The notes below the pieces were generated by a model that worked only from the letters and a program-made list of their open reading frames with translations, had not been told where the DNA came from and made no database searches. Positions 12,201-24,822 of a DNA stretch of 64,000 nucleotides are shown here, in pieces; position 1 is the stretch's first letter; each line of letters begins with the position of its first letter. The DNA is from Chimonanthus salicifolius. Lineage: Eukaryota; Streptophyta; Magnoliopsida; Laurales; Calycanthaceae. The stretch is from NCBI GenBank assembly GCA_013350335.1, contig CM023534.1, positions 13,672,302-13,736,301 on the forward strand, written 5' to 3'. A program made the position numbers and the translations under genes.

Positions 12201-15200
12201 TTTGTCACTTCTATGCTTTGTACTCATCATTTAGAATCTTGAAGGTAAAATAACATTCTCTTTGTAGGTAAGTCATTTTGTGTTTTTCATTTCTTGTGGC
12301 ATGGATGTTTCTGAATAATTGGGTTGTTAAGGTTTTCAGGGCGGAATAACTGAAGAGCAAATGCTAAAATTCATGGGTGCAAACACACGCTTGTCCACAT
12401 TGCAGGCGAAGAAACTTCTTGAGGTGAACTTCAGTTTTCTGTGCATTTTGAGTTCTACATTGCTTTTTTTCCAAATGTTCCAGTTGTGTTTTATTGTGTA
12501 ATTGCTTCTATTTCAGGATGAAGATCTTGGTTTTGCATATATAAGTCAACGTGAAGCTTGCCCATCTCTGTATGGACAGTAATCCATTCCGCCTTATATT
12601 CTTTCTTCTCATCTCTGTATTGGAAATATATTTTACCCACCTGTAGTCTTTATCTGACATCTTTCTCCAAGTGATGGTCTGTGTCCATCTTTTGCTCACA
12701 GTCCTCATGATTCCATCTTGTTGAGCGTTTTTGACAGATCTGTGTTTTGTATGCATGTGTTATTACTACAAACAGATCTGTGTTTTGCCTACATGAACTG
12801 TATTATTTGCACTGCAAACAGATCGATGCTGTGCTTACCTCTCCGTGTTGCATTTGCAGATATTCGCTCATAGAGCTGAGGGAGCACATAAAAAAGCGGC
12901 CATCGCTTGCAACAGCCGAGAAAGTTCAGCAGTTCATGAGGGTCAGTCGTAAATTTCCTATTGCTCTGTGTTTATAATTTTCTGTGTAGACTCCTCCTAA
13001 CAAATGCTTGAAAAATCAGTTGTGGTCTGAAAAAGAAATTATCTCTAATGAAATTTTAAGTTTCTCCTGAACCACACAGTTGGGAGGTGTTCATAATTGC
13101 ATCTCAAAGGTTACAGGTTCAGTTCATGTTTTGTTTATGAAATAGTAACTATATTAATAGAAGAAGGCACCTGAGGTGCACAAAAACAAAGAACAAGGCA
13201 AAATAAAAAGAAACCCAAACCCCTTACACCCCATTAGGAAGAACCCCTAGAAACAAACCAACTAACAATTAAGAAAAACCAATGCACTCTTTCCAAGCTC
13301 TTAATATGTCAGAAATGGAGAAATTCTGGAAATCAGCTAGGGAAGAGGCCCAAAAGAATAAATATGTAAAACATTCTGTTTATAATGCTGCTGCTGCTGG
13401 AGTGATCAATATTATGTTGAATGGTAACAAAGGCAATGCAGATGTCAACAAGCATCAATGATAATTCATCATTTTTTATCATCAAATCAAAGCCATTACC
13501 CATTTACCTGTTGTTGACTTCTTTTTATCCATTTTTCCACAAAATCTTACAAAAATATCATTTTCCTGCTCACTTGTATGGGGTTGAGTTTTTTTTTACC
13601 TCTCTTTATCTTTGCCTTGTACAGTTTTCTTTGCACCTCTTATTTAATAAAATTTCAGTTAGCATTTAATCAAATTTCTGTTGATAATGATGCTTTTATG
13701 GAATAAAATTTTAGTTACCATTTCCAAAAAAAAAAAAAAAAAATTCAGTCCAAGTCTTTAATGGTATCCTTCCATTCTTACTATCGGAGGCAAACCATCT
13801 TAAACAACATTTTCTTGCTAATCTCTATTTCATCTCCCAAAATTTAGCTCCATAGAACACTATAGGATCTAACTTCTATTTTGTGGAAATGTGTTTTTAA
13901 TCAGTGTGACACTTGTGTCGTATTGCTTATTAGAATTGTCAATATCTGTTCCAATGGCTTCCCCTGCTCCGGCCCCTACCCCAACCCCAACCCCAAGCTC
14001 TGCAGCTTAGTCTCTCCCTCCACTCCTGCCTTTCTCCAACATCTCTTCCTTCCCTCCTACCCCTTCCTTGACTCCCAATTGTTGGGAAGAGCGGAAAAAT
14101 TCCTCTTTCTCCCTTTTCATCTCAATTTACCAAACATCTTTTTCCGGTCTTGACATTTTTTCCTCCTTAGATCATCATGGAAAATCATGGATAGCTTCGT
14201 ACCTATATCTAAGGAGTCCAATATCCACATACGTTACGGTTTTGTCCGTTTTGCCACCAAGGACGGGGCTCATCATGGTATCAATTATCGAAGATGTTAA
14301 TGGGAGACTTCAAAGATGAGAACCTTTTCGTTCAAATGGCAAGATCCTCAACACCCCCTTTCTGTGCTTCTCCAGCATCCAAAGATACCCAACCTGCACT
14401 TTTTGTTGCTACCAACCAAATACCACCTTCCTCCAATGTCGTTACTGCTCCGAATTAGACTGCCAACTCCGACAGAGGCAAGTCAATCATACTCAGTAAA
14501 GTGGCTGTCGACCAAAGGGCTGCTTACCTTAAGAATTGACTCCTCACCACCTTCCCATCAACCTCTATTCGAATCCTTGATGCCGAGGCATGGATTCACG
14601 AGTGGGGTTTCACCGACAATGTGTCGGTCTCTAGGTTGATCCCTCCCATGCTTTAATATCTTTTGATGTTGCTGAAGAAGTTGATCAATTGGTAAAGGAG
14701 TTCCCCACTTTGAGAAATGCTTTCGGCGAAGCCCCTTTTTCAAACCTAGTCTTTTGGTTGAAGGATCTTGACCTAAGAACATTCTGGGTAAAAGTCTTTG
14801 GACTTACTCTGTGTGCTTGGTTCCCCGAATCTCTTCAAGCCGTTGGAGAATTTCTTGGCAAGGTGGTTGAACTAGATCACCCAACCTTTGCTTGTAGTAT
14901 GCTTGTAGCCACTACTTATTCCCTAGATACATGGTGGTCTGGAGGCTAAAACTTTTGGATCTCAAGATTATTCCCCTCAAAGTCGAAGAAGTTTGGTTCG
15001 ATTTGGGAGTTGTGGTGGAAGAAGAACCCATCCATTTCGTGACCAGCCACCAACCGACTCTTCCTTTGTCTTCTCCATCGCCGAAGAGCCCTCTTTCTGA
15101 TGCCTTTGACGCCCACCAGAGTGCTTCCCCTCTGTCAATGGAAAAGCTTCCCCTCTATCAATGGAAAAGCTTCCCCTAGATCCTGACGACTACTATCAAA

Positions 15201-18200
15201 AGGAAACCAACCTCTTTCTGATAAAGCTGCTTGAGCCGCTTCCTTCTTGAAGTACCTTGTAGACTCGTGCATTTCCTTTGGAGTATCAATCCTTTCCTAC
15301 TGTGGTCTCCACGTGCCCATCCACGAGTCCTCCTCCTCCCCCAATGGTCGAATCAACACCTCTTGTGTTCCAGTGCTCCTCCAACCTCCTGTTCTTGTAA
15401 AGATTTGAAAACCCTATTCCGCTGCTTTCGCACACTCCAAACCCTTTTCCTCTTTTATTGTCCTAGGGCACGAGATCTCCCATGAGTCCCCAATTCGATG
15501 CTGCAACTCTCAGTTGCAAGGTTTTGGAAGCCTCGTTGCCCTCCTCCCACCAACCCCATGTATTCCCCCATTTATCTCCCCCTATTAAGAAAGTTTTACA
15601 TGAGCCGTCTGCTTCGCACTATTCTTCCTTCAGGTTGGCCCTTCCTAGGACCTTGTCTGGGCTAGCCTTTGACATAGCTCAAGTAGGTACTCTACCAAAC
15701 CCAACTCAAGTTGGTTCTCTCTCCGATGTAGCTCAGCTTGTACGGACCCACTAATCTCAGTCCATTGATCTTCTTGGCCCAGTTTCCCTCTCTGGGCCAA
15801 CAAATCTTGACCCTTTGGCCTGGCTTGTTGGACCTACCTCTCATACTCAGTATGAATTTCCCATTGCCTTTCCTACCCAATCATCACCTAATCTAGCCCA
15901 ATCACGAGTCCCCTCTCTTTAAGCATCTCTCCTCCTCTGATTATCCTTAGCCCGCAGAAGCCTGGCCCCAACCCATTGTCTCCACTTAAAGCCCTTTCCC
16001 CTTTCCCCTTTCCAAGCATCACCCTACTATGCTCTTGCAAAGTGGGCCCTCCCCACTCCTTCGGATCTACCATTGGTGTCCCGTTGTGACCCCTTAGCTG
16101 GTGGGAGCGTTGATCCATCTCCGCTTCCTTCTAGCCACTCCTCAGGCTACAAGTGGTTGTCTTCCTTTTTAGCTTGGTGCCATTGCATCTTTTTGCCTGG
16201 CGCCGCTTTCCTCCCATCCCTTTGCAGTTTTAGACGGCTCTCCCAAGCTTTCTTTGCATCCAGTTTCCAGCTCCTTGGAGGGAGTTTCTGCTTTAGAGAC
16301 AGACACTTCAAATCAGAGCAGTATGTCGGTTTCTATAGTTACTCCCTTGTTAGAGCATGTAGCCCATATGGCTGATTCTCATTCTTTAGATTGGGTTGAT
16401 CAAAGAATGCTAGAGGTTGGTAGAAAACTCGGTTTGATCGCCAATGACCAAGAAAGTCTCCTCCTTTCCTACCTCGATACGGTAAGCGATTTGGGATCCA
16501 CTACTCCGAAGACCAAAAAGAAAGATAGAACCTCTAAAGAATTAACATAGCTAAGCTCCTCTATCAATTACTCCAGCTACAAACATAATGCTTTAGGTGC
16601 TCCGATCTGAGGTGATGAGTCGGGCCCCTCTCATTGATTCTCTCCTGGATTGTGAAGAATCTTGGTGACCCAATATTGTGATCGTCTATTACGAGCTTCA
16701 TTATCAAAATCATCCCAATCCCCGAATGTTTCTTTTAATTTTTTATTTTTTTTGGTATTGTTTTGATCGTTTTCCTGCACATCCAGTCTGAATGTCTAGG
16801 CCTTTCTTAATTTTCCTGTTTTATTATGCTTTTTGTATATGCACCTCTGGTGTTTTTTCCATATTAATATAGCTACCATTTCAAAAAAATAAAATAAATC
16901 AATGTGATATTTGTCCATTGCACAACATTCAACTAGCCACCCACACTTCACCCATTCTGATCTACTATCAGTAACCCTTCCTATTCTTAGTATGGAACCA
17001 AAACAGCTTAAACAATATTTTCTATTTCATCTCACAAAATTTAGCTCCATATAACCCTATAGATCTAAATGCATTTTATGGAAATGTCTCTTTAATCAAT
17101 TTGACACCTGCCCATTGCACAACACTCAACTAGCCACCATCATGTGTCCTACTCCCTTTCTGACGTAGCGCAAGTGGTGTAGGTTTAAAGGGGCCTGGTC
17201 AAACCCAATAAACTCGGGTCAAACAGTCAATGGGTCAAGTATGGTGAGTCAAGGCTTAAGATAGGGTGGCCTGGTAATTAAAAGAAAAGGCTAGGGTTAT
17301 TAATGGAATAGGAAAGGGAATTGGGTAGGTGGGTAAATAGTTAATTGGCGAGGGGCAATTAGGGAAGATGAAAGTGTGGCTTCCAATGGCATTAATGGCA
17401 TGCATTGAGGAAAGTGAATTGCATTGTGTGAAAATCGATGGTGAGATAGGTTTTTATTGGAGAAGGGGTTTAAAAGGTGTGTTTGCTTTATTCAAGTGGG
17501 AAAGGATGTGTTTGTTGGTGGAAAGGACGTGGGAAGATGGGAGAGAAGGTGGGGAGTTGTGGGTTGCAGCGATGGAGGAGGGCAAGAGAAGGAGACGGAG
17601 AGGCAGACGCAAGCGACCCAAAGAAATGTCTGCAGAGAGGATTATGGGCAGTCTGGATAGCACTTGGGTTCAGGCTTAGCTTCGGTTGCTATATGTGGGT
17701 ATAGAAGACAACAAAAGAAACAAGGGCTGGGCGGATCTGGTTGCACGATGGTCTTCTCAGACGGACACGCACAGTGGCCATCGGGTTCTAGTGGGCACGC
17801 CGAAGATCTATCTGGGATAAAGCCCAGATTTAGGCGATGGAAGTAGGGGTAGAACTCGGCCACCAATGGAGAAGGTTTGCAACTGAGCAGAGGGAGTAGA
17901 AGATTAAAAAAAAAAACCCAAGATAATATTCTATTTCAATTCTGTAAAAATAGTGAGGTGTACCTCTCATGTTTACATCATATTATTCATAAAGAAGCTT
18001 AATAAAATCCTAAACTAACAATGATGTACGGACGAATTGGGCATGGGATACCCATGCCAACTAGGACATGGACTTCCTTACAGGAAGGGACACAGACGCA
18101 CAATCCAATTTGGAGTAGACAACATGGACCGAAAATAAAAAAATAAAGATTACTAAATATGCTAAAATTATAGAAGTGGGGTCCACTTGTATGCGGGCCA

Positions 18201-21200
18201 CTGTCCTACATCACTTTCTATTCTTAGTATTGGAGCCAAATCATCTTAATCAACATGTTCTTGATATTTTCTATTTCATCTCCTAAAATTTAGTTCCATC
18301 TAACTGGTGTGAATTGCTTTCTCCTAGGTGACATTGCCCATGGGCAATAGTGTGCCTTGGGTTCCTCGGGGTCGATAGTGGTGGGGTCCAATATACAGGG
18401 ATAGGTGCATTTGAAAGATATTTCAGGATGATGCTTCTCATAAAGAATAGATCCATTGGATTTGAAAAGCCATGATTTTCAAGGGTTCAAAGGTCAATAG
18501 TCGGGCTAGTTTTGGATAGATTTTTAATCGAACGGTGAGAGCAACTGAAAATGGGTTCGAATTGGGTGGGAATGCAATTCTTTGGAGGTAGATAGGTGTG
18601 AGGAGAAAATGTATTTTCAGGGCCCTAGTGGGCCCCACGTTGGGGTCCAAGTGGGGACGTTGCTTGTACTCACCCATGGGTGACATTGCCTAGGTGAAAC
18701 TATTTCATATAGGTCCAACTACCGTTTTATAGAAGTTTCCTTTAATCAATGTGACACTTTTCCATGCACGATACTCAACTAGCCACCTACACTTGCACCA
18801 TTCTGGATTCTTGGGTCCTACTACTAGTAACCCTTCATCCCACCATTCTGGATTCCTGAGTCCTACTACTAGTAACCCTTCGTCCCTTCCCATTCTTATT
18901 ATCAGAGCCAAACCATCTTAAGCAACAATTTTTTTTTTTTTTTGATATTTTCTATTATATCTCCCAAAATATAGCTCCATATAACATTATAGGTCTAACT
19001 GCCATTTTATAGGAATCTCTCTTTAATCAATTTGACACTTGTCCATTGCACAACACACAACTAGCCCTCTATTCTTCACCCATCCTGTGTCCATCATACT
19101 AACTACGTAGTACATCTAAGTAAGGCCCACTGATTTGTTCTATAATTGCATCCTAGTGTTGAAATCTAACAAAATGTGGCACTAAATCATTCTAAATGTA
19201 TCAATTCATCCTTCTGACTCTCAGATTGACTAAAGTTACATCATTCAAAGGGGAAAAAAAGAGAGGAGTGAAGTTACACTTCAGCGGTGTTTGGATGAAT
19301 ACACAGGGTTCTTGAGGGTAACTCGAGAAAATTGGATTCTCCTTTGGGTGGGTTACTCGCTTTCCAATTCTCCTGCCTTTTAAGTTACCTTGTTTGGTAC
19401 GTTCTTAGGTGTAAAGCTTGACTTCTTGGTTGTATGTAGATCATCAGTGGGATACGATATGGCATATTAGTGGTGGGGGCTCATTCAACTGTGTCAAATG
19501 TCTAGGATGATGTTGGGCAACAACACTGGAGGATAATATCTAGTGGTGCAAGGAGAACACAAGTTCCCTTATTACTGCTGAACACACAAACACACACATA
19601 CAAGTTCCCTTATTATGAGGGAACTTGGCTTCTGTGAGCCCCACAGTTCTGAAAGAGCTCATCCAAACTATTTGAGTTGCACTTCTCTAGAGAGCTTGAA
19701 GTTCATCATCTATCTTCTCCTCATCCAAACACATCCTTCATATACTTTCCCCTAGAGAGTTTGAAGATCTTCGTCCATGTTCTAATCTAAACTCACCCTT
19801 CTTATATTATCTTTGTCCTAATTCTCAAACCATTTGCCTTACAAGTTCTTTTACCCTTCCATATTCCAACTTATTGATTAATTAATTTATTTTTTCTTTT
19901 TTCTTTTGAAACAGAATTGATTTTTTTTTCTTGTCTCAGTAAGTATCATTTACAAAGAATATAACTAGGGAACTTCATGTTGGACTATGAGATGCATTTC
20001 GTTCACAGTATTTGCCAAGTTAATTGCTTTGACACCCCATTATAGGTTTTTTTCTAAATCACTAAGAACCATGTGCAAATCCTTTTGAATTCTCAAAATT
20101 TCTTTTGAGTTTCTCAACAAGAAGTGACTTCCATTGTTGATTTATGTGGTACAACCCAAACTGGGTCTCTGAAATAATATATAGGTATTCCTCTATCACT
20201 CTTTTCTAGAGTTTCTAGATAAAATATACCTGTCTTAGCTCATACATTTTAATAGCTTGATACTGCAATTACAAATATTTGTGAAGAATATGTCTGCTCT
20301 ATGAATAAAGAACAAAATTATCTTTTAAAATTATTTTGGAGGAAAGGGGTATATTCTGGACATTTTTCTTAGCTTTTATTTGTTGACTTCTTTATTTTCT
20401 CTTGTATGCCTCTGTTTCAGTCCATGCATTGTCTGCCTTTTAATAAAATTTTCCCATTACTGCCTGAAAAAGGGGGAACAAAAAGCAAAAAGCTGTTTAG
20501 CATAGAAAGAAAGAGTATTCACAGGTACATTATGATAACAGGCCAGTGGGAGAGAAGCTATTGTTGCTGGATTTTATCATGAGGGTTATGAAGATCCATT
20601 ATTAATGCTTATGAGAAGAAGAGGTGTCCACTCTGGTTTGGTAGTGAAGGTTAGTACAACTGTTGGCTAGATTATCCATTAAAAAAACACTGTTGATTTG
20701 ATTGTCTTTGTACTTGAAAATCTCCTTTTTTTGTTATGATTGTTTGAATTTTGAAAGAAATCAAATTTAAAGTCTGTTTTGATGCAAACCTGTATTTTTT
20801 CTAAGAATTGGGCTGAACTATAGTTTTGACTAATAGGGGTCCAGATTAGGCCCGGCCTGTGCTCATGTTTCAAATTGCTGATCAGGAGAATATCTAGAAA
20901 TTCCATTTACTTCAAATAGAAAAAAATAGCCCATATCATTTTCCTGAAATTCATCATTTATGGAAAATTTCAGGAATCCTTTATAGGACCCATATTAGGC
21001 TATTTTCTTAATACTCTTATCCTGTCATAGTACTGAATCTCTTCAATCATGCTACTGATGTAGGGGGAGGAAGGTGCACTCTCAATGACAACAAGATTAC
21101 GGTCGATAAATGCATTGAAAGGTCTTCCAGTGAACTACTGTTCAGGATTTCGTTCTCTCAGTGTAGCTTGTGCTCCTGAAGCTGATGGTATTCCCATTTG

Positions 21201-23783
21201 TAACCGACTACCTTCTTTTTGTCTTATTTTTGTAGTTTTAACTTTATAGGGTAGAGTACACTAGCATGGGGCATGAAAGAAAATTTTATGACATAACAGA
21301 ACTTACCAAGGAGGGTGTTCTCCAAGTGTTTCTTTTCTTTTCTACATGTCACTTACCATTCTCTGATCCTGGCCGGCTGATTTTTTTCCTAAACCTATGT
21401 AGGGATTGAAACTTGACCAGGAAGCCCGTGCCCAGTCCGATATTATAGGACTTGGCATAGGACAAGCCTGGTCCCGACCTGTTCCATTTTTATCTTTCGT
21501 ATGGAAATGTTGCTTGAAAACGCAATGAGCCCTGCCCTCTTTTATTGGGCTTGGCATAGCTTAGGCCTGTTTTGAAGCTGGCCTGCTCCATCCCTAGATC
21601 TTTGTGTGTGTCAGTAACAGTAACAGTACAAGAGTACTGGAATGAATTTTTTTCCTTGTCTTTAGCTGTGAATTATTTTATTTAAAGGTTTTATTGACTT
21701 CAGTTATTTCTGTTGTCCCTTCTTGGAAAAGAAAAGTTTTTTCTTTTTTTGTGTATTCTCTTCTATATCAATGTATCATATGATTCTTGTTAGTTAATAA
21801 TATTGTAACCAAATAAAATAATTATTGATAGTAATTATACCAAATCATCTTCGCCATCATTGTCAAAGCCATTTATTCCATATATTTGGAATTGTCGGTC
21901 ACAATTGAATTTGTTTTTTTTTTTTTGGTGAATGATTGGGTAAGATTCATTCAAAAGAAGGGGAAAACATCCCAAAATAAACAAAAGAATCCAGGCCAGA
22001 AGAGGGCCCCAAGAAAAGAAATTATTTTCCATGGGCTGACTGACTATTTTAGACCAATAATGTTAAAAAAAAAAACTGCATATTTTTTTTGAAAAAATAC
22101 TGCTTATTTTTTTTATGACTGAAGGTGTCCAGGTGTCTCTCCTGACTAGTCCTTCGGGCATATTCACGCCTCCCTACACACACATGTCGGGTTCAAGTGG
22201 TGGGACCTTATTATGTAGTGTGTACATATCCCACGGAGAGTGGCCCTTTATTAGAGTTATCAGAAATTGAACCCAAGACCTTAATCCTGAAGTCTTGTGT
22301 CTCAACCACTAGGCCAACTCTTTGGGGTTTAAAAAAATACTACCTATTTATAGTTGTAACTATGAGCATTTACAAATTGTGCTAAAGGCAATTATTTATA
22401 CCAAATAAAGTATTAACTTTACCTATATCTAATAATATCAATAGATCCCCAGCTGTAGTTGGAAAACATGACTTTGGTGATGATGACAGACAATGACGTT
22501 GACGATGATCATAATAATTGTCAATAAATAACTTCAAATGAATTTCTTTCCTTATAATTTGCTATTTGCAACTTTATAGTAGATTTATTGTCATATTTCT
22601 GACAGATTTATCTGTCCATTAATTTAGAAAAAGATATATCATACTGGAATACTCCCTGTTGGAATCACAAGAAACTGAACTCTATAGGTCTAATGCAGGA
22701 GTTTCACGTGAGAGTTTCAGCGTTGAGGTTAATGCCAAGGATTATGGTTTTGAACCAACAGACACTCCACGAACTGATAGATCTGTAAGATTCCTGAAGC
22801 CATCATCACTCTCCCTCTTTTTTGGTGTCAATTCTCCATTACTTGAACTTTATTAGATATACTTTGACCTAGTGATATTTGTGTGTTTGGGTGCAACCAG
22901 AGTGTTCATACATTAAACGATTTAAGTTTGGTGATTCTCTGTGGTTTGGAAATTGGAGCATTGTTTTCTGGCTTTTCTGCCTCAAAAGAAGCAAGCAACC
23001 TAAAATCTCAATGTTGTTTTCAGCAATGTCTTCGGTTTGAAGTGGAAGGCAGACAAATAAGCCATCTAAAACTGATTCCCGCACTGCACCAAACACAGTG
23101 GAGTCCATCAACATTTGTTCTGTGATAAATCTAATTGATTAGCATTTCTGATACTTATCCAAATGTAGTCTAAATGATTGGTTATTAGGGAAATGGTTAT
23201 ATACAGCAAAAGAACATCCCTGCTGTTCCTTTCCACCCAAGTCCTGATTTCCGTCGAAAACCATCTTTATTCTTTACCGTGTTCCCCAGTTTTGCTTTTT
23301 TCTCTCATTATACTTTCAAGTGGCAGATTTCAGAACCTTGGTGTGTCTGGCACGCTCTTATCTCCTTGCTCCTAGTTTGGCCATCTAGATAGCTTGGAAA
23401 TGAAACTAAGAACATCTAATTAAAGGAGTCTATATTCAATTTATGGTTTTACCTTATTTAACATAGCTGGATAAAATAACTAATGTGAATTGCTTGTAAT
23501 AGCTGCATTCTTGAAAATATGAAAGCTTCACTGATAATTTCACATTTTCCGGCTGAATTAGGTCTTGAGGAATATTGAATTGGGTTTAGCTGCTCTTCGT
23601 GGTGAGAAAGGTCCAGCTTATGACCGGATTGTGTTGAATGCTGGAATGGTAGACCACTTACTGGGTTGCAAAGGCGCAGAGGATGTACTTTCAGCACTCG
23701 ACAGGGCAAGAGAAGCTATCGACAGTGGCAGAGCTCTAAAAAGACTCATGAACTACATAAAAGTCTCTCACAAAGTGATGTAA
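9224..23783 (+). CDS. Anthranilate phosphoribosyltransferase-like (TrpD-fold) protein, plastid-type leader
   Basis: Complete ten-exon gene: 9224-9602, 11357-11839, 12018-12175, 12340-12423, 12517-12578, 12860-12941, 20542-20649, 21064-21187, 22699-22784, 23562-23783. All borders are GT-AG, all phases agree, and the product is 595 residues, close to the Arabidopsis At1g70570 type as I recall it. I chose ATG 9224 because the longer open frame upstream has no ATG. Residues 1-60 are rich in Ser, basic and hydrophobic residues, like a plastid transit peptide. About residues 110-165 (SEEQAFKVLDTIL onwards) match the helical N-domain of TrpD/nucleoside phosphorylases, and the rest is the glycosyltransferase-3 domain. 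The PRPP loop of true TrpD (GTGGD) is not seen. The aligned stretch is about residues 299-311, THYGEPYDGNTRF. The fold call is firm, but the tryptophan-pathway reaction is doubtful. Intron 6 (12942-20541) is 7.6 kb of repeats. The gene starts 1.6 kb from the PHS1 start, on the opposite strand. Confidence 0.9.
9768..9897. mobile_element. Fold-back MITE in intron 1 of the TrpD-like gene
   Basis: The left end TCTGTTTGGATGCACGA is matched, inverted, by the right end TCATGCATCCAAACAGA. The inverted match continues imperfectly inward for about 50 bases, making a hairpin of about 130 bases. I found no target duplication, so the superfamily is open (hAT or PIF/Harbinger type). Confidence 0.65.
13140..13744. 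mobile_element. LINE-like 3' tails
   Basis: Two retro-like tails sit in intron 6. At 13140-13370 the sequence looks like a LINE 3' end in reverse. At 13500-13741 a T-rich 3'-UTR-like stretch with AATAAAATTT words ends in a run of about 19 A. No coding part is attached to either. Confidence 0.45.
13917..16896 (+). mobile_element. LINE (L1 type) with ORF1 but no ORF2
   Basis: An 18-bp imperfect target duplication borders it: AATCAGTGTGACACTTGT at 13899-13916 and AATCAATGTGATATTTGT at 16897-16914, differing by three transitions. Broken ORF1 pieces follow in order: a proline-rich start (13954), an RRM-like piece with RYGFVRFATKDGAHH near 14230, then a DUF4283-like piece (EAWIHEWGFTD near 14585, PESLQAVGEFLGKVVELD near 14830). 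A last piece near 16380-16550 is followed directly by a 3' UTR and a short A-rich tail (16884-16896). No endonuclease or reverse transcriptase sequence is present. Stops and frame changes show it is dead. Confidence 0.85.
17161..18213 (-). mobile_element. Solo LTR, about 1.05 kb
   Basis: Starts TGACGTAGCGC and ends TCCTACATCA, the short inverted TG...CA ends of an LTR. Perfect 5-bp target copies CTTTC lie at 17156-17160 and 18214-18218. It has no internal retrotransposon domain. Termini resemble those of the 43292-44430 LTR. The orientation is guessed from a leader-like C/T-rich stretch on the minus strand. Open frames inside it are not family-like. Confidence 0.85.
18316..18705 (+). mobile_element. 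MITE-like element with imperfect inverted ends
   Basis: The left end TTTCTCCTAGGTGACATTGC and the right end (18671-18700) are inverted matches at about 21 of 30 positions, with CCCATGGG inside both. The element interrupts a tandem monomer between its TTCCATCTAAC and TATAGGTCCAAC parts. A second copy lies at 1420-1800. No target duplication is clear. Confidence 0.65.
18797..18890. repeat. Tandem duplication, 45-bp unit
   Basis: ACCATTCTGGATTC and CCTACTACTAGTAACCCTTC recur with a period of 45 bases inside one monomer of the larger array. Confidence 0.75.
19287..19732. mobile_element. Possible fold-back element
   Basis: GTGTTTGGATGA at 19287 is answered by its exact inverse TCATCCAAACAC ending at 19732. 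The inner sequence shows little further pairing and I see no target duplication. It may be a diverged MITE or chance. Confidence 0.35.
22095..22340 (-). mobile_element. tRNA-derived SINE, intron 8 of the TrpD-like gene
   Basis: On the minus strand the head reads GAGTTGGCCTAGTGGTTGAG (RNA polymerase III A-box type), followed about 40 bases on by a B-box, GGGTTCAATTTC. The head lies at the 22,320 end. The 5'-CAAAGAGTTGGCC start is shared with the SINEs at 38780, 40355 and 56790. Confidence 0.75.
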
Positions 23784-24629
23784 CATGTTTCTAACGGACT
23801 AGGTTGTTTTATTCTTGTTTGTTATTATAATTAATTGTTTTCTTGTAGTCAAACTTCAAGTGAGATCTATAAAAGGTAAAGAAAACAAAAGAGAGGATAT
23901 CTACAGGTTGAAAATTCCTTGTTCATTTCCATTGACAGGCTGCCTCTAAACAATGTCACAAATATCAGTGATAATTTTAAATTTATCACGTTTTTCAGCA
24001 AAATACTATTATCACATTAGTAATGTGTATTATTTATCGGTGCTGTAATAAATTTTCGATAAAATTGCATTAAAAATGTGATAAATGATGATATTGCAAT
24101 AATATCTTGGTAATGTTACAGTAGATTCTAGGTTAAGAAATCTTTGCAGTGATTTAAAATATTTTTAAGATTGTAGATATTTATTGAACTATATTCTAAT
24201 ATATTATTTGTTCTTAATTGATTATTAGTTGTTCAAGAATGGTATTAAGATTTGTATTTTATTAATATTTTCATTTAATATATTTTTATTATTTTTAAAA
24301 TACTTTTATCTTTTGTGGAATTTTTTATTGATTTTTTGGTTAATATTTGAGAATTTGAAAATATCTCGATATTACAAGTATTTGTTAATATTCTGAGAAA
24401 TATTTGTGACAATGCCTATGAAATCGTAGCAAGTAGATTACCGTAGTACTGTGCCTCTAATACTGTCGATCGTTTTAGGCGTGCTTGGTGTGAAGATTTG
24501 GGGGGAGTACTGGGACTTGACAACAAGATCAGGGAAATGCCTGATCTGCTGTGAATTGGGTACATTTTGAATGATGAGGGTGAGTTGGTGAAAAATTCTA
24601 AATATATTCTTCATTTATGTATTTATATA
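23784..24629. other. 3' flank of the TrpD-like gene, AT-rich
   Basis: No gene seen. AT-rich sequence with repeated short words (AATATT, TGATAA). It follows the TAA of the upstream gene and should hold that gene's 3' UTR. Confidence 0.5.
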
Positions 24630-24820
24630 CTCCCTCTGTCCCAAATTAGTTGTCCTATATGGATTTTAGAATTGTTCCAAAATAGTTGTCTGATTTATAT
24701 TGGAGTAGTATAAAGTGTGTTGAAAATAAATAAGATCGCATGGAGTGTTAGCCTTATATAGAGAGTTCTTTAAAAAATATAAATATTTCAAATGAGACAA
24801 CTAAAATGGGATGGAGGGAG
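24630..24820. mobile_element. Stowaway-type MITE
   Basis: Starts CTCCCTCTGTCCCAAA and ends TGGGATGGAGGGAG, with TA target copies at 24628-24629 and 24821-24822. Length (191), ends and TA target fit the Stowaway (Tc1/mariner) group. A decayed copy lies at 53117-53262. Confidence 0.92.
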
Positions 24821-24822
24821 TA

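Larger units (their letters stand above)
13745..19110. repeat. Tandem array of about 200-bp monomers, split by three insertions
   Basis: Five degenerate monomers share the blocks AACCATCTTAA, TCTATTTCATCTCC, AAATTTAGCTCCATA, CTTTAATCAATTTGACAC and CACAACACTCAACTAGCC. They start near 13745, 16897, 18214, 18706 and 18960. Removing the LINE (13917-16896 plus one target copy), the solo LTR (17161-18213 plus 5 bases) and the MITE (about 400 bases) brings neighbouring monomers to a spacing of roughly 190-235 bases. The array lies in intron 6 of the TrpD-like gene. No known family name comes to mind. Confidence 0.75.

Noticed and set aside
13745..19110. CRISPR-like array
   Set aside because: Monomers are long, degenerate and without regular short spacers; the genome is a plant nucleus.
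22260..22330. Possible tRNA gene on the minus strand
   Set aside because: A- and B-box words are present, but the cloverleaf arms do not close and the sequence continues into a SINE body.
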